Assembly (NCBI GenBank): GCA_017430675.1
Contig: JAFRMM010000085.1
Span: 1 to 30,891, forward strand
Direction of reading: 5' to 3'
From: Prevotella sp.
Lineage (GTDB): Bacteria > Bacteroidota > Bacteroidia > Bacteroidales > Bacteroidaceae
Length of the DNA: 30,891 nucleotides
The position numbers were made by a program, and so were the translations under genes. Below the pieces are notes generated by a model, which was not told the DNA's origin, did no database searches, and worked only from the letters and a program-made list of their open reading frames with translations. Below are positions 23,380 to 30,891 of this stretch, one piece after another. Each line of letters starts with the position of its first letter. Positions within the stretch are counted from its first letter, which is position 1.

Positions 23380-23979
23380 ATGAACACGTTGGAAAGTATG
23401 ACCGACGAGGAGTTGGCATTAGCATACATCGATGGTAATAACAGAGCATTCGACGAGTTGCTTTCACGGAGTCAGGACAAGATTTTCACCTATATCATGT
23501 ATGTGGTGAAGGATGAGGACTTGGCCAATGATCTTTTCCAGGAAACCTACCTGAAAGTCATCACCAAGATGCAGAACGGAAGATATACCGACACAGGTAA
23601 GTTTATCTGGTGGGTAACTCGTATTGCACATAATGTCATCATCGACCATTAAAGAACCTTAAAGAGCAGTAAGATCATAGAGCCAGGCAAGGACAATGAC
23701 CTGACAAACCTGAACAGCACCTCTGTGCTGGACAGCAACCGCGAGAGTGAACTGGCCAATGAACAGGTGCTGCGCGATGTGAAGCGTCTGGTGGAAGCCC
23801 TGCCTGAAACACAGCGCGAAGTGGTCATCATGCGCTTCTATCAGGAACTGTCGTTTAAGGAAATCGCCGAACAGACGAATGTCAGTATCAATACGTCATT
23901 AGGACGTATGCGTTACGCCCTGATGAACCTCCGGAAACTGACTAAAGAGTACGGGGTTAGCCTGGCTATAGAGTCCTGA
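23380..23979 (+). pseudogene. ECF-type sigma-70 factor interrupted by one in-frame TAA
   Basis: A single reading frame spans 199 codons with one TAA at 23650-23652 (codon 91). The first part (90 residues) contains sigma region 2: DELLSRSQDKIFTYIMYVV, NDLFQETYLKVI, and FIWWVTRIAHNVIIDH. After the stop the frame continues without shift as RTLKSSKIIEPGKDNDLTNL and then region 4: LPETQREVVIMRFYQELSFK and the HTH around EQTNVSINTSLGRMRYALMN. Relatives usually have an aromatic residue after IIDH, so a Tyr codon changed to TAA by one substitution fits. It could be a fresh pseudogene, a base-call error, or readthrough. A GTG at 23725 could restart region 4 alone. It overlaps rpe by 14 bases at the convergent ends. 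Confidence 0.85.
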
Positions 23980-24613
23980 GATCACGGATGACCTGCTCAG
24001 GATCGGAGGCGTTGAAGACATAACTGCCGCTGACGAGCACATCGACACCTGCCGCCACCAATCTGGGAGCCGTCTCGCCCTGAACACCACCATCCACCTC
24101 AATGAGTGTCTGTAGTCCCTTCTCAGCAATCATCCTGCGAAGGCGTTTCACCTTGTCTATCGTATTCTCGATAAACTTCTGGCCGCCAAAACCAGGATTG
24201 ACGCTCATCAGCAGCACCATCTCCACATCGCCGATAATATCCTCCAAAACGGAGACGGGCGTCGAGGGGTTCAGCGTCACTCCCGCTTTCATCCCTGCGT
24301 CATGGATCTCCTGCACCGTACGGTGCAGATGGACGGAGGCTTCATAGTGCACGTTCATCATCATGGCACCCAGTTTGGCCGTCTGCTTGATATATCGCTC
24401 AGGCTTCTCGATCATATAGTGCACGTCAAGCGGTTTCTTACATACCTTGGCCACAGCCTCCAGCACAGGGAATCCGAAGGAGATGTTGGGGACGAAGGAG
24501 CCATCCATCACGTCAAGATGAAGCCAGTCGGCTTCGCTCTTGTTAATCATGTCGATGTCGCGGTCGAGATGCAGAAAGTCGGCAGCGAGCAATGAAGGTG
24601 ATACTAATGCCAT
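23966..24613 (-). CDS. rpe: Ribulose-phosphate 3-epimerase
   Basis: The protein has 215 residues, a TIM barrel with SLLAADFLHLDRDI, LHLDVMDGSFVPNISFG (metal-binding His and Asp), VNPGFGGQKFI and IEVDGGVQ. It interconverts ribulose-5-phosphate and xylulose-5-phosphate in the pentose phosphate pathway. Its start follows a 37-residue small ORF by three bases and lies downstream of fmt and the ClC gene in the same direction. The 3' end overlaps the sigma factor gene. Confidence 0.97.
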   Translation of the reverse strand: MALVSPSLLAADFLHLDRDIDMINKSEADWLHLDVMDGSFVPNISFGFPVLEAVAKVCKKPLDVHYMIEKPERYIKQTAKLGAMMMNVHYEASVHLHRTVQEIHDAGMKAGVTLNPSTPVSVLEDIIGDVEMVLLMSVNPGFGGQKFIENTIDKVKRLRRMIAEKGLQTLIEVDGGVQGETAPRLVAAGVDVLVSGSYVFNASDPEQVIRDLRTL

Positions 24614-24616
24614 TTC

Positions 24617-24730
24617 TCAATTCAGGCTATACGCCTCTTTAGTGTTTGGTCTGTAGGTGTAGGCTACCTGCCGGATCATGTCGAGCGTTATGGCTCGGGG
24701 TTTAAATTCTTCGGGAGTAAAATGCTTCAT
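24617..24730 (-). CDS. Possible 37-residue small protein coupled to rpe
   Basis: An ATG at 24730 opens a frame of 37 residues beginning MKHFTPEEFKPRAITLDMIR and ending EAYSLN, with its TGA three bases before the rpe ATG. The composition looks protein-like (amphipathic helix LDMIRQVAYTYR) and there is no other gene in the gap between fmt and rpe. It may be a genuine small protein, or a leader ORF controlling rpe. No family is recognised with confidence. Confidence 0.5.
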   Translation of the reverse strand: MKHFTPEEFKPRAITLDMIRQVAYTYRPNTKEAYSLN

Positions 24731-24779
24731 AGGCAATCGCAATTTGTAGTTGTTTATACCTAAGAAACGCACACACCTA

Positions 24780-25757
24780 TTATTTTATTATATAACTCTC
24801 AATATTTTTATTTCCATTGAGGAAATCACGGGCTCTCATGCGATCCCTTCCAGCCATCTGAAGTTCATCTATCTGGAGCAGATAGTCGGCGGTGGTGATA
24901 TAGAGCACACCCTTATAGATGACGATCGTTCCCGGCTTCATGCCAACGGATTTCTCTGTCTTAGTGGTCTTGAAGATCTTCAGATCCACCGTCTTACCAT
25001 TAGGTCCCAGGAGCGATGTCCATGCACCAGGATATGGACTCAGCCCACGGATGAAGTCATAGACACGTTTGCAAGGACGGTTCCAGTTGATCTCACAGAT
25101 ATTCTTGAAGAGTTTCGGGGCCTCGTAGAGATGCTTGAACTTCCCCTCCAGTTCCTCCTGCGGGATGCTCTCAGGATAGCCGTCTGCGGCGATGATCTTC
25201 TCCAGCGTCTCCAGACAGACCTCCGCCCCAAGGTGCATCAGACCGTCATAGACATATTCCACATTGGCCTCATCGGGAATATCGAAAGGTTTCTGAAGGA
25301 TGACGCGCCCTGTGTCAATATCCTTATCGAGGAAGAAGGTGGTGACACCCGTTTGGGTTTCTCCGTTGATGACAGCCCAGTTGATAGGGGCAGCACCGCG
25401 ATACTGGGGCAACAAGGCGGCATGGACATTGAAGGTGCCATATTGGGGCATATCCCATACCACCTCAGGCAACATACGGAAGGCGACGACGATCTGGAGA
25501 TTAGCCTTGTACGACTTCAACTGCTCCACAAAAGCAGGGTCTTTCATCTTCTCAGGCTGCAGTACAGGTAGGTTATGCTCCAAGGCATATTTCTTCACCT
25601 CAGAGGGTTGTACCTCTGTCTGGTGACGCCCCACGGCCTTGTCTGGCTGTGTCACGACGGCCACCACATTATACTCATTCTCCACCAACGCCTTCAGGGT
25701 CTCCACCGCAAACTCAGGCGTTCCCATAAACACAATACGTAAGTCCTTTTTCTCCAT
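24780..25757 (-). CDS. fmt: Methionyl-tRNA formyltransferase
   Basis: The protein has 325 residues. It starts MEKKDLRIVFMGTPEFAV, with VTQPDKAVGR, the catalytic region FNVHAALLPQYRGAAPINWA and FFLDKDIDTGRVI, then a C-terminal domain with IRGLSPYPGAWT. It formylates initiator Met-tRNA using 10-formyl-tetrahydrofolate. The gene sits between the ClC gene and rpe, in the same direction, as in many Bacteroidota. Confidence 0.97.
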   Translation of the reverse strand: MEKKDLRIVFMGTPEFAVETLKALVENEYNVVAVVTQPDKAVGRHQTEVQPSEVKKYALEHNLPVLQPEKMKDPAFVEQLKSYKANLQIVVAFRMLPEVVWDMPQYGTFNVHAALLPQYRGAAPINWAVINGETQTGVTTFFLDKDIDTGRVILQKPFDIPDEANVEYVYDGLMHLGAEVCLETLEKIIAADGYPESIPQEELEGKFKHLYEAPKLFKNICEINWNRPCKRVYDFIRGLSPYPGAWTSLLGPNGKTVDLKIFKTTKTEKSVGMKPGTIVIYKGVLYITTADYLLQIDELQMAGRDRMRARDFLNGNKNIESYIIK

Positions 25758-25788
25758 ACTCTAAACTATATATTCTAACCTATAAGTC

Positions 25789-27594
25789 CTAATCCTCGCT
25801 CATATCAGCCACCATCTTACGATACATCGTGTAGATACGCTGACGCGAGATATAGCCTTTCAGATGATTCTCCACGTCAAACACAGGCAGCCAATTGGCA
25901 CCCGTGCGGTCGAAGGCCCTCATCACGTCAGCCATCGGTGTGGCATCACTCAACTGTGCCTTGGGTTCCACCATCAACTGCGAGGCCGTAAAATGGTGGT
26001 ACAGTTCGATGCGGAACAGCACATTCCTGATCTTGGCAATATCGATCTCACCCAACAGCATCCCGGCAGCATCGAGCACTGGCAACACGGACGTATGGCT
26101 ACGGCTGATCTTATGCACGATCTGTCCCAGTTCCATATCGGGTGTCACACTCATATAATCCTTCTCAATCACACTGTCCAGATTCATCAGCGTCAGCACG
26201 GCGTGATCCGTATGATGGGTGAGCAATTTTCCCTGTCTGGCAAGCCGATAACCATAGATACTATGGGGCTCGAAGATGATAATTGTCAGATAGGCACAGA
26301 CACTGACGATCATCAGGGGCATGAACATACTATAGCCGCCTGTCAACTCTGCTATCAGGAAGATACCCGTCAAAGGTGCATGCATCACCCCCGACATCAC
26401 ACCTGCCATACCCAGCAGGGCGAAGTTCTTCTCTGGCACATAAACACCTATCTGGTGCATATTCCATAGGCGGGAGAACAAGAATCCCGTAAAACAGCCT
26501 ATGAACAACGAGGGCGCGAACGTACCGCCACAGCCGCCGCCACCATTCGTGGCCGAAGTGGCAAAGACCTTTGTGAACAGTACCAAGGCGATGTAGGGTA
26601 TCAACAATGAGCCCTGCCCAGAGAACAGCGAGTTGTTCAGGATCTGGTTCCAGTCTGCCTCCGTCTGACCGTTCAGCAACAGGTTGATGCTGCTGTAACC
26701 CTCACCATAAAGCGCAGGGAAGAGGAAGATGAGCAGACTCAGCACCGTACCACCTATCGCAAGTTTGATATGCGGATGATCCTTGAACTTCGCAAACACA
26801 TCCTCGCAGACACCCATCATCCTGATGAAGTAGAGCGACACGAGTCCACAGGATATTCCCAGTAACACACAGGCGGGGATACGCTGTACGGACCATACAC
26901 TGTCGAGATGGAAAGTAAACAATGCCGCATCACCTTTGAAGATATAAATGAATACCGTAGCCGTCACACAGGAGACAAGAATCGGCAACAAGGCCGACAT
27001 CGTCATGTCGATCATCAGCACCTCCAACGTAAACACCAGTCCTGCTATCGGGGCCTTGAAGATGCCCGCAATGGCACCAGCAGCACCACAGCCCACAAGC
27101 GTCATCAGCATCTTACGGTCCAAATGGAACAACTGCCCGAGGTTCGAGCCGATGGCCGAACCCGTGAGTACGATAGGTGCCTCGGCTCCCACAGAACCAC
27201 CGAAGCCGATGGTGATGGCAGAGGCGATCACAGACGACCAGCAGTTGTGCGACTTCAGCCTCGACTTGTTCGATGAGATGGCATAGAGAATCCTCGTGAT
27301 ACCATGTGAGATATTATCCTTGACGATATAGCGCACGAAGAGCGAAGTCAGGTAGATACCCACCACAGGATACACCAGATAGAGCCAGTTGGAATGTGTA
27401 TGATCAAACGAACTCGTGAGCAACAGCACGATCTGGTTGATGATCCAGTGCAGGACAAAGGCAGCCACGGCGGCAAAGAAGCCTACAATCAGCGCGAGGA
27501 TGATCATGAACATCTTCTCGCTGACATGCTCCACGCGCCACTCATGCAGTCTCTGGAGCCATTTGGGCCTATTATCTACAACTGCCGCCTCCAC
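25789..27594 (-). CDS. ClC-family chloride channel/transporter with two CBS domains
   Basis: The protein has 601 residues with a GTG start at 27594, as no ATG is available before MFMIILALIVGFF within the first helix. Family motifs are visible: GGSVGAEAPIVL (the gating-glutamate region), GIFKAPIAGLVFTLE, and NGGGGCGGTFAPSLFIG. The C-terminal 130 residues hold two CBS domains (IEKDYMSVTPDMELGQIV and FTASQLMVEPKAQL) that usually sense adenine nucleotides. It moves chloride, possibly in exchange for protons. A 7-bp-period repeat (GTTTATA) lies between the tsaC stop and this start, so the GTG follows directly on the repeat. Confidence 0.93.
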   Translation of the reverse strand: MEAAVVDNRPKWLQRLHEWRVEHVSEKMFMIILALIVGFFAAVAAFVLHWIINQIVLLLTSSFDHTHSNWLYLVYPVVGIYLTSLFVRYIVKDNISHGITRILYAISSNKSRLKSHNCWSSVIASAITIGFGGSVGAEAPIVLTGSAIGSNLGQLFHLDRKMLMTLVGCGAAGAIAGIFKAPIAGLVFTLEVLMIDMTMSALLPILVSCVTATVFIYIFKGDAALFTFHLDSVWSVQRIPACVLLGISCGLVSLYFIRMMGVCEDVFAKFKDHPHIKLAIGGTVLSLLIFLFPALYGEGYSSINLLLNGQTEADWNQILNNSLFSGQGSLLIPYIALVLFTKVFATSATNGGGGCGGTFAPSLFIGCFTGFLFSRLWNMHQIGVYVPEKNFALLGMAGVMSGVMHAPLTGIFLIAELTGGYSMFMPLMIVSVCAYLTIIIFEPHSIYGYRLARQGKLLTHHTDHAVLTLMNLDSVIEKDYMSVTPDMELGQIVHKISRSHTSVLPVLDAAGMLLGEIDIAKIRNVLFRIELYHHFTASQLMVEPKAQLSDATPMADVMRAFDRTGANWLPVFDVENHLKGYISRQRIYTMYRKMVADMSED

Positions 27595-27608
27595 TATAAA
27601 CTATAAAC

Positions 27609-28190
27609 CTACTTCCTAATCACCACGACCTCCCCGTTCTCCTTCAGTTTGATGATGCCCGAGGGCGCATGGGGCTTATGCTCCTGACGGCGCGACCAGC
27701 ACACATAATCCACCGCCTCGATGATTCTCGGATCGATGTCGCAGAAGTTCTGTGCAGCAGGTTCTCCGCTGATATTCGCCGAGGTAGAGACAATGGCTTT
27801 CTGGAATCTGTAGCAGAGTTCCTTTGAGAAAGGTTCATTGGTAATACGCATGCCCACACTGCCATCCTCGGCTATCAGATTCTCTGCCAGATTGATGGCT
27901 CCGTCGAGAATGAGTGTCGTAGGTTTGGTATCACCATCTTTCAGGCTATCCACGATCTGCCACGCCACATCAGGCACATTCCTGAAATACCGCTGCATAC
28001 GGGCATCGCTATCTACGAGACAGATCAGCGCCTTCGAGTCGTCACGCTGCTTGATCTTATACACTTTCTCCACAGCCTCGGCATTCGTCGCGTCACAGCC
28101 AATGCCCCACACGGTATCCGTCGGATAGAGTATCACCCCACCCTTCCGCATCGTCTCCACTGCCTGTCTGATATCTTCTTCTCTTGTCAT
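27609..28190 (-). CDS. tsaC: Threonylcarbamoyl-AMP synthase (Sua5/YrdC family)
   Basis: The 193-residue protein has the YrdC fold: GGVILYPTDTVWGIGCDA, VYKIKQRDDSKALICLV, RITNEPFSKELC and VSTSANISGEPA. It makes threonylcarbamoyl-AMP for the t6A modification of ANN-decoding tRNAs. A short C-terminal extension (HAPSGIIKLKENGEVVVIRK) is common in Bacteroidota. Its start overlaps the prfC stop by one base (TGATG), suggesting coupled translation. Confidence 0.92.
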   Translation of the reverse strand: MTREEDIRQAVETMRKGGVILYPTDTVWGIGCDATNAEAVEKVYKIKQRDDSKALICLVDSDARMQRYFRNVPDVAWQIVDSLKDGDTKPTTLILDGAINLAENLIAEDGSVGMRITNEPFSKELCYRFQKAIVSTSANISGEPAAQNFCDIDPRIIEAVDYVCWSRRQEHKPHAPSGIIKLKENGEVVVIRK

Positions 28191-29779
28191 CAGAATTCAC
28201 TCGTAAAATGGAATTTAATATGCTTGAAGTCCTCCTGCGCCATCGAGAGCACATAGCCGCTGTCCGCGAGGAACACGTCGCGCCCCTCCTTGTCCTTGGC
28301 CATATACTGATACTTGCGTTTCTTGAAGTTCTCGAGTTCCGCGTCATCGTCGCTCTCTATCCAACAGGCCTTATACAGATGTACGGGCTCCCAACGGCAC
28401 TTCGCGTTGTACTCGTTCTCCAGACGGTACTGGATCACCTCAAACTGCAACTGTCCCACAGTACCGATGATCTTACGGTTATTGAACTGGTTGACGAACA
28501 ACTGGGCCACACCCTCGTCCATCAACTGGTCGATACCCTTCTGAAGTTGCTTCGACTTCATGGGGTCGTCGTTCTCGATATACTTGAACAGTTCTGGCGA
28601 GAACGAGGGCAGTCCGCGGAAGTGGAGTTGTTCACCCTCCGTCAGTGTGTCGCCAATTTTGAAGATACCACCCGTATCTGGCAGTCCTACAATATCCCCA
28701 GGCCATGCCTCGTCGATGGTGCTCTTACGCTGCGCCATGAACTGCGTGGGCGAGGTGAAGCGCATCGTCTTACCCTGGCGCACATGGAGATAGGGCTGGT
28801 TACGCTGGAACTTACCACTACACACCTTACAGAAGGCGATACACGAACGATGGTTGGGGTCGATATTGGCCGTGATCTTGAAGATGAAACCTGTAAACTT
28901 GGGTTCCTCAGGCTGCACGTCGCGCTCCTCGGCCTTCGTGGGACGGGGACTGGGAGCGATCTCCACGAAACAGTTCAGCAGTTCCTGCACGCCGAAGTTA
29001 TTCAGGGCAGAACCGAAGAACACGGGCGCCACCTCCGCTGAACGGTAGGTCTCCACATCGAACTCCGGATAGACACCATCCACTAGTTCGAGATCCTCGC
29101 GCAGTTTGGCAGCATCCTGCTCCCCTACCCTGCCGTCGAGTTCCTCACTGGCGATATCCACCTCCACCTTGTCCGTCACGCGCTGTTTGTCTGGCGTAAA
29201 CAGGTCGAGTTTCTGTTCGTAGATATTATACACGCCCTTGAACTTCGCGCCCTGGTTGATGGGCCACGACAGCGGACGCACCTTGATCTCCAGTTCCTGT
29301 TCCAGTTCGTCGAGCAGATCGAAGGGATCACGCCCCTCACGGTCCATCTTATTGATGAAGATGATAACAGGAGTCTTCCTCATACGGCAGACCGTCATCA
29401 GTTTCCTGGTCTGTGTCTCCACACCCTTGGCTCCATCCACCACAATGATGGCGGAATCGACAGCCGTCAGCGTACGGAACGTATCCTCGGCAAAGTCCTG
29501 GTGACCCGGGGTGTCGAGGATATTCACCTTATATTCTATGTCCTTGCCGTCTGGCGTATAGTCGAACTCCATCACGGAGGTGCTCACCGAGATACCACGC
29601 TGTTTCTCGATGTCCATCCAGTCGGAGGTGGCCGTCTTCTTGATCTTATTGTTCTTGACGGCACCAGCCACCTGGATCTGTCCACCAAACAGCAGGAACT
29701 TCTCCGTCAGTGTCGTCTTACCCGCATCCGGGTGCGAGATAATCGCAAATGTCCTTCTTCTTTCTATTTCCTGATTCAT
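28190..29779 (-). CDS. prfC: Peptide chain release factor 3
   Basis: The protein has 529 residues from ATG 29779; the in-frame TTG one codon upstream is not needed. It is a translational GTPase with [20 protein letters not shown] (P-loop), [10 protein letters not shown] (switch), [16 protein letters not shown] and [16 protein letters not shown]. The rest fits RF3 domains II and III ([20 protein letters not shown]). It recycles release factors 1 and 2 after termination. Confidence 0.97.
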   Translation of the reverse strand: MNQEIERRRTFAIISHPDAGKTTLTEKFLLFGGQIQVAGAVKNNKIKKTATSDWMDIEKQRGISVSTSVMEFDYTPDGKDIEYKVNILDTPGHQDFAEDTFRTLTAVDSAIIVVDGAKGVETQTRKLMTVCRMRKTPVIIFINKMDREGRDPFDLLDELEQELEIKVRPLSWPINQGAKFKGVYNIYEQKLDLFTPDKQRVTDKVEVDIASEELDGRVGEQDAAKLREDLELVDGVYPEFDVETYRSAEVAPVFFGSALNNFGVQELLNCFVEIAPSPRPTKAEERDVQPEEPKFTGFIFKITANIDPNHRSCIAFCKVCSGKFQRNQPYLHVRQGKTMRFTSPTQFMAQRKSTIDEAWPGDIVGLPDTGGIFKIGDTLTEGEQLHFRGLPSFSPELFKYIENDDPMKSKQLQKGIDQLMDEGVAQLFVNQFNNRKIIGTVGQLQFEVIQYRLENEYNAKCRWEPVHLYKACWIESDDDAELENFKKRKYQYMAKDKEGRDVFLADSGYVLSMAQEDFKHIKFHFTSEF

Positions 29780-29789
29780 CAATCTTTTT

Positions 29790-29819
29790 ACTTCGATTAT
29801 TCAATTCTTCAATTTTTCA
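29790..29819 (-). repeat. 8-bp-period TTCAATT-type repeat spanning the rfbD stop
   Basis: On the plus strand TTCAATTC, TTCAATTT and TTCAATAC follow each other around 29799-29822. The rfbD stop codon (TCA on the plus strand at 29801-29803) and its last residues lie inside the repeat. Confidence 0.6.
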
Positions 29820-30655
29820 ATACACTCGGCGAGACTCTCCTCCCAATAGGGGACTTCGATGCCGTATGTCTGTTTGATCTTCGTCTTGTCAAGCACACTA
29901 TAGTGCGGACGGTTGGCGGGTGTAGGATATTCAGCCGTATGGAGTGGCCGCACATGGCACTGTGTGATCCCCGCGATACGGTGGATAGCCTTCGTGAAGT
30001 CATACCATGAAATGACACCCTCGTTCGAGAGATGATAGATGCCAGGCTTCACACCCTGATTGATGGCTGCGAAGATTGCCACGGCGAGGTCACGGGCATA
30101 CGTCGGTGTACCGATCTGGTCGAAGATCACGCCGAGTTCCGGTTTCTCCTTTCCCAGACGGATCATCGTCTTCACGAAGTTATTGCCGAAGGTCGAGTAG
30201 AGCCATGCCGTACGGATGATCATCGTCTTCTGACAGGCCTTCTGTACAGCCTCCTCACCAGCCAGTTTTGTTCGTCCATAGACACTGTTGGGACACACGG
30301 GATCCGACTCCACATACGGTGTATGGTTCGTACCATCAAACACGTAGTCCGTCGATATCTGTATCATCCACCCCCCACGCTTCTCCACGGCCGCGGCCAG
30401 GTATTCTGGGGCAGTGGCATTCAGTTTCGTACAGAGTTCCTGATTCTCTTCCGCCTTATCCACAGCGGTGTAGGCGGCACAGTTCACGATACCGTCAATC
30501 TCATGCTCATCCACAAATGCCTCGATGGCCTTCTGGTCCGTGATGTCCAACTCAGCCACGTCCGTATTAAAATAGGTGTGCTGGGGATTTTCCTTCTCCA
30601 GCAACTGCATCTCATTTCCCAACTGGCCGTTACAACCAGTAATCAATATCTTCAT
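29801..30655 (-). CDS. rfbD: dTDP-4-dehydrorhamnose reductase
   Basis: The protein has 284 residues from ATG 30655 (upstream TTG at 30667 rejected). It is an NAD(P)-binding extended SDR: MKILITGCNGQLGNEM, INCAAYTAVDKAEENQ-like GIVNCAAYTAVDKAE, QISTDYVFDG and the catalytic VYGRTKLAGE. It completes dTDP-L-rhamnose synthesis. The C-terminus IEKLKN is encoded within an 8-bp-period TTCAATT-like repeat that also supplies the stop (29801 region). rfbA is far away on the other strand. Immediately upstream is the DUF4924 gene, four bases away. Confidence 0.95.
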   Translation of the reverse strand: MKILITGCNGQLGNEMQLLEKENPQHTYFNTDVAELDITDQKAIEAFVDEHEIDGIVNCAAYTAVDKAEENQELCTKLNATAPEYLAAAVEKRGGWMIQISTDYVFDGTNHTPYVESDPVCPNSVYGRTKLAGEEAVQKACQKTMIIRTAWLYSTFGNNFVKTMIRLGKEKPELGVIFDQIGTPTYARDLAVAIFAAINQGVKPGIYHLSNEGVISWYDFTKAIHRIAGITQCHVRPLHTAEYPTPANRPHYSVLDKTKIKQTYGIEVPYWEESLAECIEKLKN

Positions 30656-30659
30656 CTTT

Positions 30660-30891
30660 TTATTCAAACTTCAGTCCTTCTTCCTTATCTTTTTTATAGT
30701 AATCGCTGAGCATGCCGATGAAGGTCGAGATCTCCTTGACGGCATGCTGCGTGTCAGGCGATATCTCCTTCTTCTGCAGACGGAGCATCATCACCCCGTA
30801 GAGCGAGTTAAAGCAGGTTTCGATCTCATTTTCCTCCTTGTTGGCCCCGCGGTTGCGCAGTTCCACGATATACGGCAGCACCTTGTAGTAC
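30660..30891 (-). CDS. DUF4924-type protein, C-terminal part only
   Basis: The frame is open to the right edge and ends in TAA at 30660-30662. The visible 76 or so residues (LPYIVELRNRGANKEENEIE, LYGVMMLRLQKKEISPDTQ, STFIGMLSDYYKKDKEEGLK) match the C-terminal half of DUF4924, a helical Bacteroidota protein of about 170 residues with unknown role. A GTG at 30881 is probably an internal Val, not the start. It is upstream of rfbD and probably in one transcript with it. Confidence 0.75.
   Translation of the reverse strand, partial: YYKVLPYIVELRNRGANKEENEIETCFNSLYGVMMLRLQKKEISPDTQHAVKEISTFIGMLSDYYKKDKEEGLKFE

Noticed and set aside
23725..23979. Separate small HTH gene starting at GTG 23725
   Set aside because: It is in the same frame as the upstream sigma region 2 and begins in the middle of the linker, so a single interrupted gene is the simpler reading.
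20391..30655. A polysaccharide or O-antigen biosynthesis locus, from rfbA, the sugar kinase fusion and rfbD
   Set aside because: No glycosyltransferase, flippase or polymerase is present and housekeeping genes lie between; these are scattered precursor genes.

Overview
The window looks like chromosomal DNA from a Bacteroidales bacterium, most likely Prevotellaceae. The evidence is the promoter style (repeated TAnnTTTG -7 boxes with TTG about 20 bases upstream and few Shine-Dalgarno sites), Bacteroidota-type gene content (LTD-OadG fusion, DUF4924, RNase Y next to ZapA, methylmalonyl-CoA mutase small subunit) and a moderately GC-rich composition. This assignment is inferred from sequence features only. 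Most of the window is core chromosome. The unusual parts are the 6.5-14.3 kb region and a few single genes.

Layout. 1-1804 (-): methylmalonyl-CoA mutase small subunit, cut by the left edge. 2010-7802 (+): a probable long operon with an AspT/SucE-type dicarboxylate transporter, three subunits of a sodium-pumping decarboxylase (OadG-like, biotin carrier, OadB-like), an RsbW-like/STAS partner-switching pair and a LuxR-type regulator. With the mutase this points to the succinate-propionate branch. 7829-8791 (-): a regulator joining a degenerate DUF542 region, a di-iron hemerythrin domain and a LuxR HTH. 8989-13935 (+): a divergent operon with an outer-membrane channel, an imelysin lipoprotein, a di-haem c-type oxidoreductase lipoprotein and a free-standing piece resembling the periplasmic part of the CcsA/ResB cytochrome c maturation factor. 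13993-14333: a gene-free nested inverted-repeat element. 14470-17363 (+): metal permease with HMA domain, Rid-family protein, FMN-binding protein.

17392-20278 (-): RNase Y, ZapA, a ZapB-like coiled coil and an unknown protein. 20391-21275 (+): rfbA, convergent with a kinase-nucleotidyltransferase fusion (21268-23202, -). 23380-23979 (+): an ECF sigma factor interrupted by one in-frame TAA. 23966-30891 (-): rpe, a 37-residue small ORF, fmt, a ClC channel, tsaC, prfC, rfbD and the end of a DUF4924 gene.

The best candidate for an undescribed system is 7.8-13.9 kb: a non-haem-iron sensor-like transcription factor divergent from an imelysin/di-haem oxidoreductase export-and-oxidation operon, with repeated TTAGG(T/C)A boxes placed on both promoters. 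It resembles EfeO/EfeB iron uptake rebuilt from different parts. A second theme is 7-10 bp period tandem repeats in intergenic gaps throughout the window, one of which lies in frame inside a permease gene.
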